In this document: piece after piece, positions 36,563 through 45,249 of the stretch | Position numbering within the stretch: the first letter of the stretch is position 1 | How the letters are laid out: each line of letters begins with the position of its first letter | Source of the DNA: JAXMCK01 sp046349395 | Lineage (GTDB): Bacteria > Pseudomonadota > Alphaproteobacteria > Geminicoccales > Geminicoccaceae | DNA length: 64,000 nucleotides | Assembly: GCA_046349395.1 (NCBI GenBank) | Contig: JAXMCK010000004.1 | Coordinates: forward strand, 1 to 64,000 | Direction: 5' to 3' | Notes under the pieces: generated by a model | What the model saw: only the letters and a program-made list of their open reading frames with translations | The model's database searches: none | What the model was told of the DNA's origin: nothing | Made by a program: the position numbers and the translations under genes

Positions 36563-37978
36563 TTACGACACGAGCTGCAGAGCCGGCGGCTTCCAGGTGC
36601 CTTTCAGCGCCGACTCCTTTGACCAGTAGAGGCGCATTGCGACGTAGATCGGGCCGGCGGGAGCGGGCAGCCAGTTCGACTCGAGATCGGCACCCGGCGA
36701 GTCGTGCTGCAGGTAGAGGGTCAGCGAGCCGTCGGCACCGCGCTTCATGCCCGGCAGCATCGGCGAGTTGATCAGGTAGCGGTCGATCGGGTTGGCGACG
36801 AGGAGCTGGGTCTTGCCGTCATACATGGTCACCGACCAGAACGCATTGACCGGCGGCAGGCCGTCGCCCGGGAAGGTCAGCGTGTACTTGTTGGTGGTGC
36901 AGTCCGGCTTCTTGCCGTCGCTCGCCGTGTCCAGCAGCGGATACAGCGCCTCTTCGGCGTCGTTGCCGTAGATCCCGGCCATCGCCGCCGCCGCCCGGCG
37001 CGCCCAGTCGCCGTCGATCATCTTCCGGTCGCCGAATGAATTGGCGGAGATCCGCCAACCGTTCACCTCGGTGCCGAGCTTCCCGACTTCGGCCTTGATC
37101 TGGCCCAGGCCCTGCTCCACGCCGCCCGGAAGGGCCGCCATCGCGTCCTTGTGGAGCTTGTGCGCCGGAAACGGCTTGCCGGCCTCGATTCCGATCTCGG
37201 CGAAGCGCTCGCGCAGTTTCTTCTCGACGGCGGCGGGACCGATCGGCGGGCAGAACTGGAGGACGAAGTTCAGGTAGCCGAACGGGTCCTTCGCCCCCAG
37301 CTCCTTGTCGATCTTCGGCCACGCCACCTCGAGTGCCGCCTTGGGCGCCTTGGTGCCGTGGAATTTGGACAGCGGCTCCAGCACGTAGCCGGCCTGGATG
37401 GCACGGACCTTGTCGATGTCGTCGGGGGCGAACAGCTGCGTGCGCACGATCGCAAGCGCGAACTCGGTTTCGCAGGGGATGACGTGGTCGACGCCCTTGG
37501 GCTTCTCGCTCTTCCAGTGCGGGCCGGCGATCATCGTGACACCCGCGGCGTTGCCGGTCGTCCGGCTGCCGGCATAGCCGAAGTTGAACGTGTAGAGATC
37601 GACGAGCTGCAGGGACCAGTAGCGGTCCTTCTCGATCTCCGGGTTACGGAACACCATCGGCTCCGCCCGCAGGTCCAGGTAGGCCAGGGAGTAGGGCGTG
37701 TCGCTGTTGGGCGTGACCACGGCGGTGTCCGCGGGCGTGAACACCCGTCCCTCGTTGGCCAGCTGGTTGATCGGCGCCTTGAACTGCGGCGATGCCTTGT
37801 CGAGGAAGAACTCGTAGGCGACGCCGTAGCCCATCACCATCGGAAAGCCGTAGACGAGGGCTTCCTCGGCGATGGCACCGGCCTCCTTGGCCGAGGTCGC
37901 GGCCCAGGCGCGGCCGGAGAGGCTCGCCAGGGCAAGGCCCGCGGGAATGCCGGACAAAACGGTTCGACGAGAGGTCAT
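36563..37978 (-). CDS. DUF1254/DUF1214 protein, Tat-exported
   Basis: This encodes 471 residues. A twin-arginine signal (TSRRTVLSG...) is followed by the DUF1254 domain (YGFPMVMGY, TPNSDTPYSLAYLDL) and the C-terminal DUF1214 domain (FWSVTMYDGKTQLLVANPIDRYLI, HDSPGADLESNWLPAP). The family is widespread in soil bacteria; function is not established. I chose the ATG at 37978 because GGAGAAG lies just upstream and the Tat signal starts there. Its paralogue lies 105 bases upstream on the same strand. Confidence 0.88.
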   Translation of the reverse strand: MTSRRTVLSGIPAGLALASLSGRAWAATSAKEAGAIAEEALVYGFPMVMGYGVAYEFFLDKASPQFKAPINQLANEGRVFTPADTAVVTPNSDTPYSLAYLDLRAEPMVFRNPEIEKDRYWSLQLVDLYTFNFGYAGSRTTGNAAGVTMIAGPHWKSEKPKGVDHVIPCETEFALAIVRTQLFAPDDIDKVRAIQAGYVLEPLSKFHGTKAPKAALEVAWPKIDKELGAKDPFGYLNFVLQFCPPIGPAAVEKKLRERFAEIGIEAGKPFPAHKLHKDAMAALPGGVEQGLGQIKAEVGKLGTEVNGWRISANSFGDRKMIDGDWARRAAAAMAGIYGNDAEEALYPLLDTASDGKKPDCTTNKYTLTFPGDGLPPVNAFWSVTMYDGKTQLLVANPIDRYLINSPMLPGMKRGADGSLTLYLQHDSPGADLESNWLPAPAGPIYVAMRLYWSKESALKGTWKPPALQLVS

Positions 37979-38082
37979 GGTCTTCTCCGGAGCGCTACGG
38001 CGCGAGGCATGCCGCACTCACGAGGCTCAGCCAAGTGAACGTAGAGCGCCACGACCGCGCGCCGATGCGCCCCGGTTGCGGA

Positions 38083-39519
38083 TTACTTGGCCTTCGTTAC
38101 GGCCGGGATCTTCCATGACCCGTCGAGGATCGAGGGATCCTTCTCGTTGGGCCAGTACATCCGGAGCATCAGGATGAACTTGCCGGCGGGTGCGGGCAGC
38201 CAGTTCGCTTCCTTGTCCGCCCCCGGCGACTCGTGCTGGATCAACAGATCGACGGAGCCGTCAGCGTTGGGCTGGAGCTTCTGACGGGCGCTGATCGAGT
38301 ACCGGTTCAGGGGGTTGGCGACGAAGAAGTAGTTCTCGTCGTACATGGTCAGCGACCAGAAGCCCTCGACCGGCGGCAGATGGCCCTTGGGGAAGTGCAT
38401 GAAGTAGCGGTCGGCACCGTCATAGGCGGTGCCGTGGGCATCCTTGAGCGAGGTCGGGTAGACGGCATCCTGCGGCCGGTTGGCGCCGAGGCCGATGGCC
38501 GTGACCAGCGCCCGCATCAGATAGTCGGTGCCGTAGAGGCCGGTCGTGGTGGTGAAGTTCCAGCCGTTGATGTGCTTGACCGCGTCGTTGACCTTGAACT
38601 GGAGCATGATCCGGTCGAAGGCGATGGTCGGAATGCGGCTCGCGAAGTCGGCGTCGAGCTTACCGGCGTCGAAGTCCTGGCCCGGAACCAGGCCGATCCT
38701 GGCGAATCGCTCGAGCGCCGGCGCATCCTTCGGCGAGGGCGGGTTCTTCTTCATGAGGTCGGCAAGAAGCGTGAAGTACGCCTTGGCGTCGAGCGCGTTC
38801 ACCTGGTCGCGCACGGCTTTCTTCATGTCGACCGCCGGGTCGACCTTGCCGGCCGGCGGCGTGTAGTCCGTGCCCCAGGCGCTGAGCGGCACGAGCTTGC
38901 ACTGGTCCTGCAGCGCATGGACCGCGGCATAGTCCTCGGGCGTGCCCGTGCAGTAGATGCGGCCGAGCAGCCAGACCATGTCGGTCGGCGATTTGTACTC
39001 CTTGACGCCGTCCGGGAGCTTGCCCGACCAGCCGGGGCCGGTAATGGCATAGGTCTGCGCCCCTGTCCCCGTCGTCCGCGACCCTGGAACCTGGAACACG
39101 TTCGTCCAGCCGTCGAGCATCGGGAACAGGAAGTAGCGGTCCTTCATGTCCGGGATGCTCAGCACCCAGGGCTCGGCGCCGAGGTCGACCCAGGCCGTCG
39201 TGTAGAGCGTGTCGGCGTTCGGCGCGGTGACGTCGCGGAAGGACGAGTCAGGGTATGAGCGTGCCCGGACGAACTGACCCATCGGCCCCCGATTGCCCTC
39301 CGGGGCGGCGACGTTGGTCATCACCCGACGGGTGAACTCCATGGTCACCAGCGGGTAGCCGTAGACGTAGGCGTCGGTCGCAAGCCAGAAATCCTCCAGG
39401 CCCTCGCCGATGCCGAACAGGCCCTCGCTGTGCCCCTGTGCGCGCGCCGTCGCGGCCGCGCCCAGGAGGCCCAGCCCGCCGAGTGCCGCCGCCCGGCGGC
39501 TGATACGCACCTGATTCAT
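38083..39519 (-). CDS. DUF1254/DUF1214 protein, Tat-exported (paralogue)
   Basis: This encodes 478 residues, clearly related to the gene at 36563-37978: YGYPLVTMEF, APNADTLYTTAWVDL, FWSLTMYDENYFFVANPLNRYSI, HESPGADKEANWLPAP. The Tat signal is ISRRAAALGGLGLLGA. I chose the ATG at 39519, with AGGGG about eight bases upstream. Its function is unknown. It lies next to a divergent AraC regulator, which may control both paralogues. Confidence 0.88.
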   Translation of the reverse strand: MNQVRISRRAAALGGLGLLGAAATARAQGHSEGLFGIGEGLEDFWLATDAYVYGYPLVTMEFTRRVMTNVAAPEGNRGPMGQFVRARSYPDSSFRDVTAPNADTLYTTAWVDLGAEPWVLSIPDMKDRYFLFPMLDGWTNVFQVPGSRTTGTGAQTYAITGPGWSGKLPDGVKEYKSPTDMVWLLGRIYCTGTPEDYAAVHALQDQCKLVPLSAWGTDYTPPAGKVDPAVDMKKAVRDQVNALDAKAYFTLLADLMKKNPPSPKDAPALERFARIGLVPGQDFDAGKLDADFASRIPTIAFDRIMLQFKVNDAVKHINGWNFTTTTGLYGTDYLMRALVTAIGLGANRPQDAVYPTSLKDAHGTAYDGADRYFMHFPKGHLPPVEGFWSLTMYDENYFFVANPLNRYSISARQKLQPNADGSVDLLIQHESPGADKEANWLPAPAGKFILMLRMYWPNEKDPSILDGSWKIPAVTKAK

Positions 39520-39670
39520 CGCATTGACCCCTACCTCTGCCACCTCGTGCCGATACCTTCGCTACCCAAGGGGTGTGACAGCTCCATCGCCAATGGTCTT
39601 CCCGCAGAAGAACTGCCTCGCGATCCCGCGAGTCGGTGACACAAGTACTGACGACGATCCGCGCTGCCGA

Positions 39671-39790
39671 GGCATCGACGCCATGGTTGTTCGCAGATAT
39701 GGTCCCTACAGCTATCGGAATTCCGCCAATATCAGTGAGTTGACATGAACATTCCGCAAGGCGGGTGGCCAGGACCAACTTCCCAGGTCT
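39671..39790 (+). repeat. Copy 1 of an ancient duplicated araC leader and 5' end
   Basis: These about 120 bases align without gaps to 41321-41440. The best part is GCTATCGGAATTC followed by C/T, GCC, TAT and AG: 21 of 25 positions agree from 39711. The ATG of the AraC gene at 39745 occupies the same offset as an ATG at 41395 in the other copy. The central CGGAATTCCG is a palindrome and could also be a regulator site. Confidence 0.6.
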
Positions 39791-40725
39791 TTCCAGCAGG
39801 AGTCGTCCTGGACGCGGAGTTCGACGATTTCGAAGCGATGGCGGCGATGCCGCGCATGTGGGATCAGCATTACCTGAAACTCACGAGAGGATCATTCGTC
39901 GGTGTCGTTCGCGGCGTCCATACCCCTGCCATGCAGGTCGGATGGGTCTCCTGGTCGTCGGGCGTTCTGGTCACCGGTGCCGTTCCGCGCGGGGCGATGA
40001 CCTTCGGAATCCCGACCGGAGCGGAGGGCCCCGCGCGAACCCACGGCGTTCCGGTTCGCGCGAACCACATCGTGTCCGTCGCCGATCGCGACGAGCTGAA
40101 CTTTCTGCAACCCGCGGGGGGTGGCGTTTTTTGCCTGTCGCTCGGTCACGAGGTCCTCGATCTCGTATCGGCGACGTTCTTCGGTGCGCCCTGGAGCGCG
40201 GTTGCGCCCGCGGCACCGGTCCTGTCCGTACGGGATGACGGCCGCCTCCTGGCCGAGTTCCGCAGGATGCAGGCCCTGGCGACGAGCGTCGATCCGCTCC
40301 GGCTCGCCGATCCGATCTTCAGCCGCAGACTGGAGCTGTCGGCCGCCGAGAGCCTGATGGCGCAGGTCACCATCGGGCCGCTGCGGCCCGTGCCGGCAGC
40401 CCAGCGACGGCGATTGGCACAAAGGGCCGAGGCCTTTCTGCGAGCGAACGAAAAGCGGCCGGTCGGCATCGCCGAGCTGTGTGCCGCCGTGGGGGCGCCG
40501 GAACGGACGCTGCAGCTGGCCTTCCGCGAGTATTTCGGCCTGCCGCCGATCGCCTACCTGCGGGTGCGCCGTCTACACCATGTCCGCCGGCAACTGCTGG
40601 AGCTGGGAGCCAGGACGTCGGTCACGGCGACGGCGACCGACTGGGGCTTCGATCACCTCGGCGAGTTCAGCGTCGCCTATCGCCGCCTCTTCGGCGAGAC
40701 ACCGTCGCAGACCCTCCGCCGGTAG
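39745..40725 (+). CDS. AraC-family transcriptional regulator
   Basis: This encodes 326 residues. The C-terminal DNA-binding domain (about 225-326) has two helix-turn-helix units: AELCAAVGAPERTLQLAFREYFGLPPIAYL and TATDWGFDHLGEFSVAYRRLFGETPSQTL. The N-terminal part is a probable effector domain with no known name. It reads divergently from the DUF1254 gene at 39519, so it may control that unit. The leader contains the duplicated element described separately. Confidence 0.9.
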   Translation: MNIPQGGWPGPTSQVFPAGVVLDAEFDDFEAMAAMPRMWDQHYLKLTRGSFVGVVRGVHTPAMQVGWVSWSSGVLVTGAVPRGAMTFGIPTGAEGPARTHGVPVRANHIVSVADRDELNFLQPAGGGVFCLSLGHEVLDLVSATFFGAPWSAVAPAAPVLSVRDDGRLLAEFRRMQALATSVDPLRLADPIFSRRLELSAAESLMAQVTIGPLRPVPAAQRRRLAQRAEAFLRANEKRPVGIAELCAAVGAPERTLQLAFREYFGLPPIAYLRVRRLHHVRRQLLELGARTSVTATATDWGFDHLGEFSVAYRRLFGETPSQTLRR

Positions 40726-40793
40726 GAGCGGGCCCGTCGGCACAGAGACCGAGTCCCGACGTGGTCGCGTCGTCGCCCGCGCCCGACCGCCGT

Positions 40794-41291
40794 TCACTCC
40801 AGGGTGATCTGGATCGCGTCGGCGCCGACGCTGAGCATGAGGCCTTCACGCTTGGCCTTGAGGTGCAGGACGACGTCGTTCTGGTTCTTCAGCCAGATGT
40901 CGCCCACGCTGGCGTTGCCGATGACGGCTCCGTACTGGCCCGACGCGTAGGTGCCGGGGAACTGGCCGACATTGGAGAGGTGGTAGACCTCGCCCGCGGC
41001 GTCGACCGTGGAGGCACCGATGCCGCCGATGCCGAGGCCGGCGATCTTGAAGGGGTAGGTGCGACCCTGGAAGGTCAGGGTACCGCTGCCGCCGCCGGCA
41101 TTGCCGATATAGGCGACCTGCACCTCGCGCATCTCGACGAAGCCGCTGGGCTTCTGGCCCTGGAAGGTCGCGTTCGCGGACGGTGGCGGCGGCTGCTGGC
41201 CGGTGCCGCCGCCGGTGCAGGCTGCGAGCGAGCCCAGCATCACCAACGCCACCATGCGGGCGGCGCCGACAAACTTCGTGTTCTTGACCAT
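40794..41291 (-). CDS. Lipoprotein of unknown function
   Basis: This encodes 165 residues: signal peptide with lipobox LAAC, low-complexity Gly/Pro linker, then a mostly beta domain (VQVAYIGNAGGGSGTLTFQGRTYPFKIAGLGIGGIGASTVDAAGEVYHL) and a further VGDIWLKNQNDVVLHLKAKREGLMLSVGADAI. It somewhat resembles DUF1134-type periplasmic proteins. I chose ATG 41291, preceded by GGAGGG with a four-base gap; TTG at 41294 is the longer alternative. Confidence 0.65.
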   Translation of the reverse strand: MVKNTKFVGAARMVALVMLGSLAACTGGGTGQQPPPPSANATFQGQKPSGFVEMREVQVAYIGNAGGGSGTLTFQGRTYPFKIAGLGIGGIGASTVDAAGEVYHLSNVGQFPGTYASGQYGAVIGNASVGDIWLKNQNDVVLHLKAKREGLMLSVGADAIQITLE

Positions 41292-41320
41292 CAAACCCTC
41301 CTTGGTGGCGCAGCCCGAAG

Positions 41321-41440
41321 GCCATCAACTCCGCGGTTGTCCGCAGTTGCGGTCGCGGTGGCTATCGGAATTCTGCCTGTATGAGCAAACGACGATGAAT
41401 GCTCGACGAGGCGGATAGCCTGGAACGCCGGCCGACGTCT
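41321..41440 (+). pseudogene. Decayed 5' remnant of an araC paralogue with its leader
   Basis: This stretch aligns ungapped with the araC leader and start at 39671-39790. After the shared leader, an ATG at 41395 reads MNARRGG-stop-PGTPADVF, against MNIPQGGWPGPTSQVF in the intact regulator; the tryptophan codon TGG has become TAG. Similarity fades after about 15 codons and a terminator-like hairpin follows. I read it as the remnant of a second AraC gene that once stood beside the sulfatase. It could instead be a short duplicated leader with chance coding similarity. Confidence 0.58.
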
Positions 41441-41464
41441 TCTGCGGATTGCGTTCTGGACCCA

Positions 41465-41492
41465 GAGTGCCCGGGTTGTAGCCCGGGCACTC
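41465..41492. terminator. Perfect hairpin after sulfatase operon
   Basis: GAGTGCCCGGG (41465-41475) pairs with CCCGGGCACTC (41482-41492) around TTGTAG. It lies directly beyond the sulfatase stop (41500), on its downstream side. No T-run is seen on the minus strand, so it may be a hairpin terminator of reduced strength. Confidence 0.65.
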
Positions 41493-41499
41493 CGCTTTC

Positions 41500-44013
41500 C
41501 TATTCGCTCGCCTTGTTGCTGGCGCCGGGCATGGCCGCCTTCAGCTTCTCGATGTCGGCGGCCGACAGCTGCGGCCGGTCGATCTTCAGCGTGAGCTTGT
41601 CGATCGTGCCGTCGAACGCGAACGGCGGTGCGTAGTCCTGGTCGTCGACGCCGGTCAGCGTGTCGGCACCGACGTCGAAATTCTCGTCCCATTGCAGGAT
41701 GAAGGGGATCGTGTGCTCCGTCTTTTGGCGCGCGACCTCCTTGCCGTCGACCTTCAGCACGCCTTCTCCGCCGCGGCCGACACCGCTTACACTGTTGAAG
41801 GCGAGCGTGCCGATGCCGAGGCCGTCATAGGAGAAGTCGAACTCCACCGTGTGCTTGCCGGGTGTCAGCGGATCCTTGCCTTCCCAGCGGACACGCTTGA
41901 GGTCGACGAGGTTCCAGACATAGACCGGCTTTCCCTTCAGCAGGTAGAAGCCGTAGCCGCCGAAGCGGCCGCCATGCGTTACCAGCATGCCGTCCCCGCC
42001 GCCCTTCGGCACGTCGATCTCGGCCGTGATGGTGTAGTTCGCGTTCAGCAAGTTGGGCGCATCGCCGTTGGGCGTGCCGGTGAGCACGCCGCGATAGACG
42101 AACTCGTTGCGCCCGGCCGTGACACTCGGGCGTGGCGTGACGAGGCGGGTGGCCAGCGAGTTGTCGAGCGGGAACACCTGGTGCTGGGCCGCCTGGATCA
42201 TGAAGAGATCCTGCATCTCGCGCAGCTTGTCGGGATTCGACGCCGCTAGATCGTGGGCCTGCGTCCAGTCCTTCGAGACGTCGTAGAGCTCCCACTTGTA
42301 GGCGTTGACGACATCGGAGTTGGCGACGCCAGCGAGGTTCCAGGGCGGATTGATCGGCACCGTGTTGGCGAACCAGCCGTCATGGTAGATGCCGCGATTG
42401 CCCAGCATCTCGAAATACTGGGTATCGCGATGCGAGGGGGCGTCCGCATTGGCCTTCTTGAAGGTGTAGGCCATGCTCACACCCTCGATCGGCTTCTGTG
42501 CGATGCCGTCGACCATGTTGGGTGCGGGGATGCCGGTCGCCTCCAGGATAGTCGGCACGACGTCGATGATGTGGTGGAACTGGCTGCGGATCCCGCCCGT
42601 GTCGTCGATGTGGCCCGGCCAGGAGATGGCCATGCCCTGCCGCACGCCGCCGAAGTGGGAGGCTATCTGCTTCGTCCACTTGAACGGCGTGTCGAACGCC
42701 CAGCTCCAGCCCACCGACATGTGCGGGTAGGTCTTGTCGCTACCCCAGGCGTCGTAGAAGTACTTCAGCTGGTCCGCCACCGGGACCGCAGCGCCGTTGA
42801 AGGCCGCGACCTCGTTCGGCGTGCCGATCGGCGAGCCCTCGGCACTCGTGCCGTTGTCGCCATTGATGTAGATGATCAGCGTGTCGTCGAGCTTGCCCAT
42901 GTCCTCGACCGCCTGGATCACCCGGCCGATCTCGTGGTCGGTGTAGGCGACATAGGCGGCGAAGACGTCGGCCTGCCGGATGAACATCTTCTTCTCGTCG
43001 GCGGACAGGTGGTCCCACTTCTTCAGGATATCATCGGGCCAGGGTGTCAGCTCGGCACTCTGTGGAATGACGCCGAGCTTCTTCTGGTTGGCGAAGATCG
43101 TGTCGCGCAGCTTGTTCCACCCGCCGTCGAACAGGTGCATGTCGCTGATCTTCTTCACCCACTCCGGTGTCGGGTGGTGCGGCGCGTGGGTGCCACCCGG
43201 CACGTAATAGACGAAGAACGGCTTGCTCGGCTGGGTCTCGTTCAGCATCCGCATGTGCTGGATGGCCTCGTCGGCCATCGCCGTCGTCAGGTTCCAGCCG
43301 GGCTTGCCCTCGAAGGGGTAGATGGGGGTCGTGTTGCGGAAGAGGTTCGGCGCCCACTGATTGGCGTCGCCGCCGACGAACCCGTAGAAATACTCGAAGC
43401 CCATGCCGATCGGCCACTGGTCGAACGGGCCGACTTGGCTCGCCTGAAAGGCCGGGGTGTTGTGGTCCTTGCCGAACCACGAGGTGGCGTAGCCGTGATC
43501 GCGCAGGATGCGCCCGATGGTGGCGCTGTCCTTGCCGATGATGCTGTCGTAGCCGGGATAGCCGGTGGCTTGCTCGGATATCACGCCGAAGCCGACCGAG
43601 TGGTGGTTGCGACCCGTGATCAGGGCGGCACGCGTCGGCGAGCACAGGGCCGTCGAGTTGAAGTTGGTGTAGCGCAGGCCGGCATTGGCGATGCGGTCGA
43701 GTGCGGGGGTCGGGATCACGCCGCCGAAGGTGCTGGGCACGCCGTAGCCCGAATCGTCGGTCATGATCAGGAGCACATTGGGTGCTCCCTTCGGCGGCAC
43801 CACCTGCGGCGGCCACCAGGGCTTCGAGTCGATGGCGTTCAGATTGATCTCGCCGCCGAACGGCAGCGGCACCGGCGGCAGCACATCGCCCGGAATGCTC
43901 TGCGTCGCCGCCGGCGAACCGATCGGCGGCGCCTGATCCTGTGCTCGGGCGGGCAACACGGCCGCGCCTGCAACGAGCATCGTCAGGACGACAATCAGAC
44001 TTGCTCTGCGCAT
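41500..44013 (-). CDS. Arylsulfatase, periplasmic, with C-terminal extension
   Basis: This encodes 837 residues with an N-terminal signal peptide ending ARAQ. The formylglycine motif CSPTRAALITGR (Cys124) and the metal pair MTDDSGY (Asp86, Asp87) mark a type-I sulfatase. The Asp-Asn pair appears in INGDNGTS. The protein is longer than a typical sulfatase (about 550 residues), with a beta-rich tail (about 620-800, TITAEIDVPKGGGDGMLVTHGGRFGGYGFYL). It removes sulfate from organic esters; substrate unknown. I chose ATG 44013, with GGGGGAAG upstream. No separate formylglycine-generating enzyme is nearby. Confidence 0.9.
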   Translation of the reverse strand: MRRASLIVVLTMLVAGAAVLPARAQDQAPPIGSPAATQSIPGDVLPPVPLPFGGEINLNAIDSKPWWPPQVVPPKGAPNVLLIMTDDSGYGVPSTFGGVIPTPALDRIANAGLRYTNFNSTALCSPTRAALITGRNHHSVGFGVISEQATGYPGYDSIIGKDSATIGRILRDHGYATSWFGKDHNTPAFQASQVGPFDQWPIGMGFEYFYGFVGGDANQWAPNLFRNTTPIYPFEGKPGWNLTTAMADEAIQHMRMLNETQPSKPFFVYYVPGGTHAPHHPTPEWVKKISDMHLFDGGWNKLRDTIFANQKKLGVIPQSAELTPWPDDILKKWDHLSADEKKMFIRQADVFAAYVAYTDHEIGRVIQAVEDMGKLDDTLIIYINGDNGTSAEGSPIGTPNEVAAFNGAAVPVADQLKYFYDAWGSDKTYPHMSVGWSWAFDTPFKWTKQIASHFGGVRQGMAISWPGHIDDTGGIRSQFHHIIDVVPTILEATGIPAPNMVDGIAQKPIEGVSMAYTFKKANADAPSHRDTQYFEMLGNRGIYHDGWFANTVPINPPWNLAGVANSDVVNAYKWELYDVSKDWTQAHDLAASNPDKLREMQDLFMIQAAQHQVFPLDNSLATRLVTPRPSVTAGRNEFVYRGVLTGTPNGDAPNLLNANYTITAEIDVPKGGGDGMLVTHGGRFGGYGFYLLKGKPVYVWNLVDLKRVRWEGKDPLTPGKHTVEFDFSYDGLGIGTLAFNSVSGVGRGGEGVLKVDGKEVARQKTEHTIPFILQWDENFDVGADTLTGVDDQDYAPPFAFDGTIDKLTLKIDRPQLSAADIEKLKAAMPGASNKASE

Positions 44014-44045
44014 CACACGACTTCCCCCAGTGTGACGACGTTGGA

Positions 44046-44486
44046 TCAGCGGTAGTGGTCGTACTCCGTCAGCGCCATCCGTACCTCGCGAGCGAGATTA
44101 AACAGGGACGTGCACATCAGCCCGAGGGCCAAGATGAACATGATGGCGGCCCCGGGCTCGTGGCGAAGGCCGAAGAAGGCGGCCCCGAAACCGAAAATCA
44201 CCAGCAGCGTCGTGCAGATCGCGGCACCGACCGCCAGATAGATCGCCTCGTTGAGCAGCGTCGCGCGCCGGCGCAGGCGCGGCAGGTCGGCCTTGAGATG
44301 GAGCCGGGCGTCCTCCGCCTCGTCGATCGCGTTGATCGTGCGGATGCGGTCCATGACGAGGTTCTGCCGCGACATGAGGACGGCGACGAAGCCGGATACG
44401 GCACCGAGCAGGAACGCCGGTCCCGTCGCCTCACCGATCAGCCGGGAAAGCTGCTCGGTGCTGATCGGTTGGATGTCGATGGCCAC
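44046..44486 (-). CDS. DUF2721 membrane protein
   Basis: This encodes 146 residues with an N-terminal helix (PAFLLGAVSGFVAVLMSR), a charged middle (RIRTINAIDEAEDARLHLKADLPRLRRRATLLNEAI) and two further helices. This matches the DUF2721 pattern. Function is unknown. It sits 32 bases upstream of the sulfatase start and 11 bases after the DUF4410 gene, within one operon. Confidence 0.8.
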   Translation of the reverse strand: MAIDIQPISTEQLSRLIGEATGPAFLLGAVSGFVAVLMSRQNLVMDRIRTINAIDEAEDARLHLKADLPRLRRRATLLNEAIYLAVGAAICTTLLVIFGFGAAFFGLRHEPGAAIMFILALGLMCTSLFNLAREVRMALTEYDHYR

Positions 44487-44497
44487 GCGCGAAGCTC

Positions 44498-45217
44498 CTA
44501 CTGCGTCCAGCCCTGCTGGGCGAAGAAGGAGGCGAGTTGCTTCGCGATGCCCTTGGCGGCGCGGTCGGCATCCGCAACGACCGAGGTGCCCAGCGCCTCG
44601 TCGGCCACCTGCAGGCCGCCGCTGACGACCGTCGCCGTCACGAAGTGGCCGGCCAGTGCCCCGACGCCCATGGTCTCCGCCATGCCCGGCTGCAGGCCGC
44701 TCTTGGCGTCGACCTCGATCTCGTCGGCCAGCACCTTGCCCCGCGGGCCGGCATCGAAGACCTGGGCCCGCACGACGACGTCGCTGCGGCCGGCGCCGAG
44801 GCCGATCGTCACGCGCTCGGCGCGGTTGCCCTGGTCGATCCCAACGAACTGCCCCGTGATCAGCAGGCCGCGTTGCACGCCGGCCGGGATGGCGTTGCCA
44901 CGCTGCGCGGTGAGCCCGAGATCGCGGATGTCCGCCACCAGCTTCTCGGCCAGCGCGTCGGCCACCTGCCGGCCCACGGCGATCTCCTGTGCCGTAGGCG
45001 CCGGGCCGGAGGCACCGCCCATGGTCTCCTTGATCGTGCCGCTGAGACCGGGATCGAGTTGCACCTCGCTGGGCTGGACGGCGAAGTTCTGCACCACCAC
45101 GACCTGCGGCCGCGGCGCCCGCACCGCGGTCTCGATCTGGCTGCTGCCCTGCGTGCAGGCCGCGAGCGCGCAGGTGGCCAGCACGGCCGCGAGGCCGGAC
45201 TTTGCCATGTTGATCAT
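44498..45217 (-). CDS. DUF4410 lipoprotein
   Basis: This encodes 239 residues: signal peptide with lipobox LAAC, then a domain with VVVVQNFAVQPSEVQLDPG, VADALAEKLVADIRDLGLTAQRG and a C-terminal ADRAAKGIAKQLASFFAQQGW. This fits the DUF4410 family of outer-membrane-linked lipoproteins. It lies between the outer-membrane barrel gene and DUF2721. Start ATG 45217; an internal ATG three codons on is equally possible. Confidence 0.75.
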   Translation of the reverse strand: MINMAKSGLAAVLATCALAACTQGSSQIETAVRAPRPQVVVVQNFAVQPSEVQLDPGLSGTIKETMGGASGPAPTAQEIAVGRQVADALAEKLVADIRDLGLTAQRGNAIPAGVQRGLLITGQFVGIDQGNRAERVTIGLGAGRSDVVVRAQVFDAGPRGKVLADEIEVDAKSGLQPGMAETMGVGALAGHFVTATVVSGGLQVADEALGTSVVADADRAAKGIAKQLASFFAQQGWTQ

Positions 45218-45249
45218 CGAAGCGTTCCCGTTTGTTGGTGTCGTGTCCG

